Source: JBLIAZ01 sp047632015 | GTDB taxonomy: Bacteria; Bacteroidota; Bacteroidia; Flavobacteriales_C; GCA-002722245 | Reading direction: 5' to 3' | DNA length: 7,474 nt | NCBI GenBank assembly: GCA_047632015.1 | Contig: JBLIBC010000127.1 | Coordinates: 1 to 7,474, forward strand | Shown: one piece after another, positions 1 through 6,200 of the stretch | Layout of the letters: every line of letters starts with the position of its first letter | How positions within the stretch are numbered: position 1 is the first letter of the stretch | The notes under the pieces: generated by a model | The model's input: only the letters and a program-made list of their open reading frames with translations | Databases searched by the model: none | Told to the model about the DNA's origin: nothing | Program-made: the position numbers and the translations under genes

Positions 1-1
1 C

Positions 2-847
2 GCTAACTCACTAGCATTAAGCATTGTACAAACGAACCAAGCAGGAACATATAAAGTGGTGGCTTCTAAACCTGGGGAAACAGACATCACTGACAGTGCA
101 GTGCTGACTGTTGATAATCAAACGCCTTTCAACAATACTATTGCAGCAATACCTGGTGTAGTTCAATTTGAAAATTTTGACACTGGAGGACAAGGAGTAA
201 GTTACAATGAAACAGCGAATTGGAATCAAGGTGGTGGGTCCTTAAGATCAGAACCAGTTGATATAGAAAACAAATTCGGTGGTGGATATAAATTAGGCTA
301 CAGTGTAACTGGTGAGTGGTTAGAAGACACTGTAAACGTTACAGAACATGCTATATATGATTTGGATGTAAATAATGCTTCTGAATGGGCAGGTGGTGCT
401 TTTACCTTGAGTATTGACGGAACAGATGTTTCTCCAAATTTAACGTTTAACCCTTCCGGTGGATGGACCACATGGCAAATTACTTCCTTTAGCAACATCA
501 CTTTAACAAAAGGACAACACGTACTTCGAGTTACCATTACAGCTGATGATACTGATTTTGACTACATGGAATTTAAGGTAAATAAATTAATCACTGATAC
601 GAGATCTGACTTAGTTTCACATAATGTATCAGTATATCCTAACCCCTTTTCGTTAGCTTTTACAATAAGTACAACTGGGAAAATGATAGAAAACATCAAA
701 GTATTAAGCTTAGCAGGAAAAAAGGTTTTAGACGTCCCTAATTCAAATGGAAATGTAACTTTAGGAGCTGGTCTAAATTCTGGTGTTTATATAATTCAAT
801 TCACTATTGAAGGAACAACGCACCGTCAAAAAATAGTAAAAGAATAA
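2..847 (+). CDS. T9SS-secreted protein with CBM6-like module and type A sorting domain (5'-truncated by window edge)
   Basis: The frame is open from the first codon at position 2 to TAA at 845-847, so the true start lies upstream; an internal GTG at 56 is not a credible start because the preceding codons continue an Ig-like fold (NQAGTYKVVAS). The visible part is 281 residues. Fragment residues 1-40 look like the last strands of an Ig-like domain ending in SAVLTV. Residues about 50-192 match the CBM6 pattern: IPGVVQFENFDTGGQGVSY, GYSVTGEWLEDTVNV, a GGWTTW segment, then GQHVLRVT and DFDYMEFK. Residues about 209-281 are a Por_Secre_tail-type sorting domain, starting VSVYPNPF, with NIKVLSLAGKKV and LNSGVYIIQF, ending KIVKE. 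By family knowledge this tail directs export through T9SS and is cleaved at the cell surface. The CBM6 suggests polysaccharide binding, probably as part of a larger glycan-degrading enzyme, but no catalytic domain is visible here, so the activity is unknown. Confidence 0.9.
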   Translation, partial: ANSLALSIVQTNQAGTYKVVASKPGETDITDSAVLTVDNQTPFNNTIAAIPGVVQFENFDTGGQGVSYNETANWNQGGGSLRSEPVDIENKFGGGYKLGYSVTGEWLEDTVNVTEHAIYDLDVNNASEWAGGAFTLSIDGTDVSPNLTFNPSGGWTTWQITSFSNITLTKGQHVLRVTITADDTDFDYMEFKVNKLITDTRSDLVSHNVSVYPNPFSLAFTISTTGKMIENIKVLSLAGKKVLDVPNSNGNVTLGAGLNSGVYIIQFTIEGTTHRQKIVKE

Positions 848-875
848 AACACTACAATTCACTCAACTTCACTTC

Positions 876-918
876 AAAAAAAACTGAGTCATGTTTGCAC
901 ATCACTCAGTTTTTTTTT
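876..918 (+). terminator. Strong rho-independent terminator after the CBM6/T9SS gene
   Basis: Eight As at 876-883 followed by CTGAGT (884-889) pair with ACTCAG (904-909) followed by nine Ts (910-918). The interior can extend the stem: ATGT (891-894) pairs with ACAT (899-902) around a TTGC loop, with a single C-C mismatch at 890/903. It begins 29 bases after the stop codon. The A-run before and T-run after make it potentially bidirectional, but no gene on the - strand is seen to use it. It separates the secreted-protein gene from trxB. Confidence 0.88.
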
Positions 919-1047
919 GCCTAAAATCAAACACTTAAAGTTTACTTATGAACATATAGATTAATATTTTTCACAACAGTTTTTATTGATGTTTTATCAT
1001 GGTACTTTAGCCATCCCAAAAGAGACTAATACTAAAACCATCATATC

Positions 1048-1989
1048 ATGACTAAAGAACACACTAAATGCTTAATTATTGGAAGTGGACCAGCAGGCTA
1101 TACAGCTGCAATTTATGCCGCAAGAGCTGATTTAAAACCAATGATGTATGCAGGTCTTCAGCCAGGAGGTCAATTAATGGAAACTACTGAAGTGGAAAAT
1201 TTCCCTGGCTTTGCTGATGGTATTGATGGTCCAGCAATGATGGCTCAATTTAAAGCGCAAGCCGAAAGATTCGACACAGACATCCGAGATGGATTGGCAA
1301 CTGAAGTGTTTTTAAATGAAACTCCTAAACGTGTTATTATCGAAGACAAAGCTGAAATTACAGCTGACACAATTATTATATCCACAGGAGCATCAGCCAA
1401 GTGGTTGGGACTTGACTCTGAAGAAAGGTTAAAATCAGGTGGTGTAAGTGCATGCGCAGTGTGTGATGGATTCTTTTACAAAGGCGAAGAAGTTGTTGTT
1501 GTAGGAGCTGGAGATTCAGCTTGTGAAGAAGCTAGTTACTTAGCTAAGCTTTGTACTAAAGTTACTATGTTGGTGCGAAAAGATCACTTCCGAGCTTCAA
1601 AAGCTATGATTCGTAGGGTTGAAAACATCGAGAACATTGAAATTATTTATAACACTGATACTCTTGAAGTTCTTGGTGACATGGGTGTTACTGGTGTAAA
1701 AGCTAAAAACAATAAGACAAATGAAGAACTAGAAATTCCTTGTACTGGTTTTTTTGTTGCGATTGGACATAAACCAAATACCGACATATTTAAAGACCAA
1801 TTAGACATGGATGGTCAAGGGTATTTAATTAACGAACCAGGGACTGCAAAAACTAACATCCCAGGAGTATATGTAAGCGGTGATGCGGCGGACAAAATAT
1901 ACAAGCAAGCTATTACTGCAGCTGGTACAGGTTGTATGGCAGCTTTGGATGCCGAAAGGTATTTAGCTGATTTGGAGCATAATAAATAG
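1048..1989 (+). CDS. trxB: Thioredoxin reductase (NADPH), TrxB
   Basis: A 313-residue flavoprotein of normal length for low-molecular-weight bacterial thioredoxin reductase; it would use NADPH to reduce thioredoxin in the cytoplasm. Motifs seen in order: the FAD dinucleotide-binding motif GSGPAG at residues 12-17; the GGQLMETTEVENFPGF segment typical of the family; the redox-active CAVC with cysteines 136 and 139 followed by D140; the second nucleotide-binding motif GAGDSA at 153-158; the VRKDHFR segment at 176-182, equivalent to the HRRxxxR motif for the NADPH phosphate; and the C-terminal FAD contact GVYVSGDAAD (GD at 278-279) followed by KQAITAAGTG. ATG at 1048 places the first strand immediately before GSGPAG, as expected. 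No good Shine-Dalgarno is visible. Upstream, TACTTTAG at 1003-1010 is one mismatch from the Bacteroidota -7 box but has no properly spaced -33 TTG. The gene ends 327 bases before the next gene, so it is probably monocistronic. Its substrate gene trxA lies at the far end of the window. Confidence 0.97.
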   Translation: MTKEHTKCLIIGSGPAGYTAAIYAARADLKPMMYAGLQPGGQLMETTEVENFPGFADGIDGPAMMAQFKAQAERFDTDIRDGLATEVFLNETPKRVIIEDKAEITADTIIISTGASAKWLGLDSEERLKSGGVSACAVCDGFFYKGEEVVVVGAGDSACEEASYLAKLCTKVTMLVRKDHFRASKAMIRRVENIENIEIIYNTDTLEVLGDMGVTGVKAKNNKTNEELEIPCTGFFVAIGHKPNTDIFKDQLDMDGQGYLINEPGTAKTNIPGVYVSGDAADKIYKQAITAAGTGCMAALDAERYLADLEHNK

Positions 1990-2197
1990 ATCAAATAAAG
2001 CTTATTTATTAACTCTTGTTTATTGCTTGAATTATTACAATCTATGTTATAATTGCGTTCAGACAGTGCTTTATTGCCCCTTATATAATTTTTTGTGACC
2101 TGACTTATTGCTCATCACAAAAGTGATAATTTAGGATAAAAATGACTCTAAGTGCTCAAATGTCGGTTTAAAACCAGCGGTTTAACATTTAGTTGCG

Positions 2198-2222
2198 ACT
2201 GACATTTTATCAATGTTTCAGT
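2198..2222. repeat. Bulged inverted repeat upstream of the sensor-gene promoter
   Basis: ACTG (2198-2201) plus ACATT (2202-2206) can pair with AATGT (2212-2216) plus CAGT (2219-2222), leaving a TTATC loop and a two-T bulge at 2217-2218. This gives nine base pairs. It lies about 40 bases upstream of the candidate -33 element at 2264, so if that promoter is right the repeat is upstream of the transcript and would act as DNA, for example as a regulator site, rather than as an RNA hairpin. Function is not known. Confidence 0.35.
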
Positions 2223-2263
2223 GTAACCATTACTGACAATTCACGTACACGATAAGTATACTA

Positions 2264-2294
2264 TTGGCTAAAACCTTAGTTATCTATACATTGG
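2264..2294 (+). promoter_or_regulatory. Candidate Bacteroidota sigma-A promoter for the sensor gene
   Basis: TTG at 2264-2266 is followed, after 20 bases, by TACATTGG at 2287-2294. This resembles the Bacteroidota consensus TTG-N(17-23)-TAnnTTTG with one mismatch in the -7 box. Transcription would start near 2301, leaving a short AT-rich leader of about 16 bases before ATG at 2317. It is a motif match only, in AT-rich DNA. Confidence 0.4.
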
Positions 2295-2316
2295 AGTACA
2301 ATTAAATCGCATTAAT

Positions 2317-5094
2317 ATGAAACACTTACTTGCCACTTTTATTTTAATCTTGTCGTTTTCGGCAGATGCATTAACTCCAAAAATACATTCGTTTACTCCT
2401 AAAGATTACAACGGACATCAATCTAATTATGATGCTGTATTTGATGAACAAGGAAACTTATTTGTAGCTAATGCTTACGGTGTTAAAGTATATGACGGCG
2501 ACAAGTGGGCGACTACTCCCCTTCCTGGTGGGACAAGTCCAATTTCTCTTTCGTTTTCAAATGACAAAGTTCTCTTCGTTGGTGGTTACAATGAAATGGG
2601 ATACATTAAAAAAGATGAATTTGGTGTTTACAATTACATCTCACTCATTGACTTACTTCCGCGAGGTTTTGACAATAAAATTGGTTGGGTAAGTTACTGT
2701 GTTGCACATCAAGACAAAGTATATTTCGCTTCCGAATTCAACATCTACGTATACAACGGTAAAGAAATTAGTGTCATTAAACCCGAACCAGGAACTTCTC
2801 ATTCCTTTTTGGGAATTTATGATGACAAATTATACGTAATTGAAGACGGTAAGTCAGTATTTACAGTAGACAGCACTGGAGTTAGTTACTTTAAAAACGA
2901 CGTAGATTTCCCTGAATTTAGGGGGGTTGAAGACAAAGGAAACAACGAATTTGTTATTTATGGTACTGAAAACGTATATACTTTAAAAGGCAATCAGCTA
3001 GAAGCTATAAAAAAGTTAAAATTCATTGGTGAACACACTATTTCGGATGTCATTATCACCGATAATGAAAAAATAATATCAACTCAGCAAAATGGCATTT
3101 ACGTACTTGATAAGTATTACAATTTAAAATACCATTTTAACATTGACAACAGCACAATTGCTGACAGTTACATTTATCAAATAAGTTTAAACAGTAAAGG
3201 AGATATCTGTTTAGCTACTAACAACGGTATCTCCATTATCAATTTTGGTTCTCCTATGTTGAACATAGGGAAAACAAACAACGTGTACGGTGCTGGCTAT
3301 TCTTCCTATTATGATAACAACGAAATGTACTTGGGCACATCTCAAGGATTATACTATTGTTCAGACTGGAAGAACAATAAAAATGATTTCAACAAAATTA
3401 ACGGTACTAAATCGTTCATTTATGATATAGCAAAAATTAACGGTGAAATGTTTCTGGGTGACCAAAGTGATTTTTATCAATTAATTGACAACAAAATTCA
3501 CAAGCTATCGCCATTGGCTTGGCAAGGAGCTCGATGCATTAAGCAAGCCCCAGGAAGAGACTTAATATTAGTTGGAACTTATTACGGTATTGATGTATAC
3601 CGAAAAGTAGATGGTAAATGGAAATTTGGAAACAAGCTGAAAGGTTACAAAGAAGCTGGAACAACAATTGAATATGATAACGAAGGTAATCTTTGGGTAT
3701 GTAGCGGACTAAATGGCTTATATAAATTATATCCAAGAGAAAATTACGATGGAGTTATTAAAGCTACTAATTACTGTGAAGTTAACAACGAAGAGCCTGG
3801 ACATTTCATTGAGCTTATCAAAGACGATAATAAATTATATGTTTCGTCAAAATCCGGACTTTATCAAGTGATAGATGGTGAATTAATCAAAGACAAAATT
3901 AACACTAATCTTGATTACGAAAGAATTAGAAAAATTAAACATGGCGGAATATACACCTTAGAGAACAACAAAAGTCCTATCATATTAAGAAAGTCTAATG
4001 ATAGACTCATAGTTGACAGCAGTCATGTCCTAAACAATTTAAACATTGAACTTATTGGCAACAATGAAATGATTAATAAAATTGGAGACAATAAGTTTCT
4101 AGTTGGAACATCTGACGGGTTTGCCATTGTTCAAAACTCAAAGCCTATCTCCCACTTTGGTAAAGTGAAAATTTCATCAATTACTGACATGAAAAACGAT
4201 AGCGCCGTGAGTTTAAATAAAAACTTACTTTCATTTGAACAAAACGACCTCAGGTTTTCCTTTTCCTATTCAGCAATGGAAAAGCTATATGAAATAGAAT
4301 GGTTCACCATGTTAGTAAAAAAAGGAAAAGAAAGTACTTGGAAAAGCAATCAAAAATCAAATTACAAAGAGATCACAAACCTTTCTGAAGGGGATTATGA
4401 ATTAAGACTTAAAGCTACCAGCAGGAATTCTACATTGGGTGAACACGTTTATCATTTTAGCGTTTCGCCACCTTGGTACCGCAGTGGAGTTGCTAAATTC
4501 ATATACGCCATTGCTTTTGTACTATTAATTTTCGTACTTTATAAAGCATGGGTCGTCAGGTTAAAAACGGAAAGAATAAAACTTAACCGTCAAAAGGAAA
4601 AGGAACTTTTACTTCAACAAAATGAGCACAAAGAAGAATTGTTGAAAAAAGAGATCGTCGAGAAAGAAACAGAGATATCATACTTGGCATTGAACTACAG
4701 TCAAAAAAGTGAGCTTTTAAAACACGTAAGCGGTAAATTGAGCAACTTGATGAAAAACATCAACAACCCACAAGGATTAATGGCTGAAATAAAAAGCTTG
4801 AGGTTCTCCTTACAGGATCTTCAAAAAGGTGAAGAACAAAAGTGGAATGAGTTTCAAATTCACTTTAATTCCGAGCACAACGACTTTGTGGCAAAAATAA
4901 AAGACATGGACCCTAAAATCAAGGAGTCCAACTTATTGATGTGTACTTATGTTAAGATGGGTAAAACAAACAAAGAGATTTGTGATTTGTTGAACATTTC
5001 AATCAATGCTTTGGATAAGCGTAAATCACGTCTTAAAATCAAATTTGAAGCACCTGAGGAAGATACGTTTAATGAATATATCAGGAGGTTGTAA
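2317..5094 (+). CDS. Membrane-tethered beta-propeller sensor with Y_Y_Y domain and C-terminal LuxR-type HTH (no kinase)
   Basis: A 925-residue protein. Residues 1-19 form a signal-like hydrophobic N-terminus (MKHLLATFILILSFSADA). About 20-615 is a sensor beta-propeller of the two-component-regulator (Reg_prop) kind, with repeats such as GNLFVANAYGVKVYDG (46-61), GDICLATNNGISIIN (from 295) and GNLWVCSGLNGLYKL (457-471). About 643-718 is a Y_Y_Y (triple-tyrosine) domain ending in PPWYRS, the usual lead-in to the membrane. A single transmembrane helix lies at about 725-742, followed by a charged coiled coil at about 745-790. The C-terminal 866-910 is a LuxR/GerE-like HTH: DPKIKESNLLMCTYV, then TNKEICDLLNISINALDKRKSRLKIKF (split: TNKEICDLLNIS at 884-895, recognition helix about 894-906). 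There is no histidine-kinase H-box or ATP-binding N/G boxes and no receiver domain. By family knowledge the propeller senses a periplasmic signal; by inference the cytoplasmic HTH binds DNA directly from the membrane. The two PorP/SprF genes begin 93 bases downstream and are plausible targets or partners. The ligand is unknown. Confidence 0.9.
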   Translation: MKHLLATFILILSFSADALTPKIHSFTPKDYNGHQSNYDAVFDEQGNLFVANAYGVKVYDGDKWATTPLPGGTSPISLSFSNDKVLFVGGYNEMGYIKKDEFGVYNYISLIDLLPRGFDNKIGWVSYCVAHQDKVYFASEFNIYVYNGKEISVIKPEPGTSHSFLGIYDDKLYVIEDGKSVFTVDSTGVSYFKNDVDFPEFRGVEDKGNNEFVIYGTENVYTLKGNQLEAIKKLKFIGEHTISDVIITDNEKIISTQQNGIYVLDKYYNLKYHFNIDNSTIADSYIYQISLNSKGDICLATNNGISIINFGSPMLNIGKTNNVYGAGYSSYYDNNEMYLGTSQGLYYCSDWKNNKNDFNKINGTKSFIYDIAKINGEMFLGDQSDFYQLIDNKIHKLSPLAWQGARCIKQAPGRDLILVGTYYGIDVYRKVDGKWKFGNKLKGYKEAGTTIEYDNEGNLWVCSGLNGLYKLYPRENYDGVIKATNYCEVNNEEPGHFIELIKDDNKLYVSSKSGLYQVIDGELIKDKINTNLDYERIRKIKHGGIYTLENNKSPIILRKSNDRLIVDSSHVLNNLNIELIGNNEMINKIGDNKFLVGTSDGFAIVQNSKPISHFGKVKISSITDMKNDSAVSLNKNLLSFEQNDLRFSFSYSAMEKLYEIEWFTMLVKKGKESTWKSNQKSNYKEITNLSEGDYELRLKATSRNSTLGEHVYHFSVSPPWYRSGVAKFIYAIAFVLLIFVLYKAWVVRLKTERIKLNRQKEKELLLQQNEHKEELLKKEIVEKETEISYLALNYSQKSELLKHVSGKLSNLMKNINNPQGLMAEIKSLRFSLQDLQKGEEQKWNEFQIHFNSEHNDFVAKIKDMDPKIKESNLLMCTYVKMGKTNKEICDLLNISINALDKRKSRLKIKFEAPEEDTFNEYIRRL

Positions 5095-5187
5095 TTAAAT
5101 TTGTTTTAACGTGAACATTTGATAATAAACATCTAAAAGTGCCGTTGGTAGGTATTAGTATTTTTTAACTAACTAAACTCTCCAATA

Positions 5188-6144
5188 TTGCGCTATTTAC
5201 TTGTTTCACTCGCCATATTTGGCTTTTCAATTAATGTTAATTCTCAAGACCTAATCCATACTCAATCAACAAGTGCGTACACTGCGTTAAACCCATCTTT
5301 TATGGGGAAAGACAGTTCTAATTTGGCGTATATTACACATAGGAATCAATGGCCAGCTGTACAAGAGGAATATCTGTCTACTAATTTCGGGTACCACCAT
5401 TACCTTAGTAAAACAAATGGTTTCGTAGGATTAAACGGGCAACATGACGTAGTTGATAATACATATTCTAATTCAAGTTTGTCTTTGAATTACAGCCAGA
5501 ATATTAAAGTCAAAACATCTCTTTTCAAAATTGGCGGAAAAGCAAGTTTTGTTCAAAATACTAGTCAGTTCTCAAACAGGAGTATTTCTGAGCAAAGAGA
5601 TCAACAATTAGGGTACTTACAACCTGCTGAAGATTGGCAGAGTAACGAAGTTATAGTCAAAAAATTCATTGATTTTTCCGTAGGATTAAGTTTTTACCGG
5701 AATGGCTTTACTGTTGGCGCTGCTGCTCATCACATCATTAACCCAATTGACTTGTCAGAACAAATAACCAATCCATTAAGACGTAGAATTACAGTTCAAT
5801 TAGCTAAATCATTTACCTCAAAAATTAAAAGTCATGAATTAGAAATCTCTCCTTATGTAATGTACAGGTACCAACGTTTTTTCGAATCGATACAAATAGG
5901 GGTTCTGGGATCATACCATTGGGCAGTGTTTGGTTTGTCAAATAGAGTGGATAATGATATTAATTTCACCGGAGGAGTTAAAACGAAGTACTTTAACGTG
6001 CTGTATTCTTATGATCATCCAATTTCATCAATTGCTCAAAATTTTGGTGGAGCTCACGAAATCTCGTTACAATTTCATCCATTCAAGAAACGAAAGAAAG
6101 GTCACAAGAATTTAATGTCAGTTAAATCTCCATTTATGTTGTAG
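5188..6144 (+). CDS. PorP/SprF-family T9SS-associated outer-membrane protein, first copy (TTG start)
   Basis: A 318-residue protein starting, as read here, at TTG 5188. An in-frame TAA at 5170-5172 limits the upstream choice to ATA 5185 or TTG 5188, and the next in-frame ATG is codon 39, inside the conserved family core. TTG also aligns exactly with the ATG of the downstream paralog. Residues 1-20 are a signal peptide ending VNSQ. Family features follow: ALNPSFMGK (33-41), HRNQWP (51-56), GYHHYLSKTNG (68-78), then repeated amphipathic beta strands including DFSVG (162-166), and the late SYDHPI...GGAHEISL block (274-294) with a basic KKRKK patch near the C-terminus. PorP and SprF proteins are outer-membrane components or cargo-specific partners of T9SS; SprF is needed for SprB adhesin secretion in gliding Flavobacterium. 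No SprB-like cargo lies beside it. A weak promoter candidate is TTG 5089 / AACATTTG 5114-5121. Which cargo it serves cannot be told. Confidence 0.85.
   Translation: MRYLLVSLAIFGFSINVNSQDLIHTQSTSAYTALNPSFMGKDSSNLAYITHRNQWPAVQEEYLSTNFGYHHYLSKTNGFVGLNGQHDVVDNTYSNSSLSLNYSQNIKVKTSLFKIGGKASFVQNTSQFSNRSISEQRDQQLGYLQPAEDWQSNEVIVKKFIDFSVGLSFYRNGFTVGAAAHHIINPIDLSEQITNPLRRRITVQLAKSFTSKIKSHELEISPYVMYRYQRFFESIQIGVLGSYHWAVFGLSNRVDNDINFTGGVKTKYFNVLYSYDHPISSIAQNFGGAHEISLQFHPFKKRKKGHKNLMSVKSPFML
6116..6143 (+). repeat. 28-base exact direct repeat, copy 1 (3' end of first PorP/SprF gene)
   Basis: The 28 bases from TGTCAGTTAAATC onward, ending two bases into the stop codon, are identical to 7132-7159. They encode SVKSPFML at the C-terminus. 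The rest of the two genes differs at many silent positions, so the perfect match stands out. Confidence 0.9.
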
Positions 6145-6172
6145 TGTCGTAACGTAATTCAAGACTAATCCT

Positions 6173-6180
6173 TAGCTTTG
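6173..6180 (+). promoter_or_regulatory. Perfect Bacteroidota -7 box upstream of second PorP/SprF gene
   Basis: TAGCTTTG matches TAnnTTTG exactly and ends 20 bases before ATG 6201, so a transcript would have a leader of roughly 14 bases. No TTG occurs at the expected -33 distance; the nearest is TTG 6139-6141, 31 bases upstream of the box. The second gene may thus have its own start of transcription in addition to read-through from the first, but the promoter is incomplete by consensus. Confidence 0.35.
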
Positions 6181-6200
6181 AAAAACTTATTTTAATTTTC

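Larger units (their letters stand above)
1990..2316. other. 327-base intergenic region with no gene; inverted repeats and promoter-like sequence
   Basis: No convincing ORF, tRNA or recognisable RNA family is seen on either strand. Visible structures are AATAAATA/TATTTATT (1981-1988/2003-2010), which overlaps the trxB stop and is AT-only; ATCAC-AAAA-GTGAT (2114-2127); AAACC-AGC-GGTTT (2171-2183); AAATGTC (2158-2164) facing GACATTT (2201-2207); and the bulged stem at 2198-2222. The heptamer TTATTGC occurs at 2020, 2071 and 2105, and ACTGACA at 2198 and 2232. The distal part carries the putative promoter of the sensor gene. No clear GC-rich terminator follows trxB. Confidence 0.6.

Noticed and set aside
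17..537. Open frames on the - strand (17-229 and 298-537)
   Set aside because: They lie antisense to the CBM6/T9SS gene, whose protein shows clear domain motifs; the antisense peptides resemble no family.
1003..1010. TACTTTAG as a trxB promoter -7 box
   Set aside because: It has one mismatch, and the only nearby TTG (986-988) is 14 bases away, shorter than the usual 17-23 spacing.
1981..2010. AATAAATA/TATTTATT inverted repeat over the trxB stop as a terminator
   Set aside because: The stem is entirely A-T, the loop is long, and no T-run follows; chance is likely in AT-rich sequence.
2471..3736. Overlapping frames at 2471-2692 (+) and 3539-3736 (-) inside the sensor gene
   Set aside because: They are shadows of the propeller coding region, without their own signals or recognisable motifs.
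4942..4983. Cysteines 876 and 889 in the HTH as a redox switch linked to the nearby thioredoxin genes
   Set aside because: The first cysteine is at a position commonly Cys in this HTH family, and nothing else supports disulfide control; proximity to trx genes alone is not evidence.
5083..5090. AGGAGG, a strong Shine-Dalgarno-like string
   Set aside because: It encodes the last arginines of the sensor protein and has no start codon at a suitable distance; the next gene starts about 100 bases later.
5930..6115. Overlapping + strand frame inside the first PorP/SprF gene
   Set aside because: The main frame encodes conserved family blocks across this stretch; the alternative has none.
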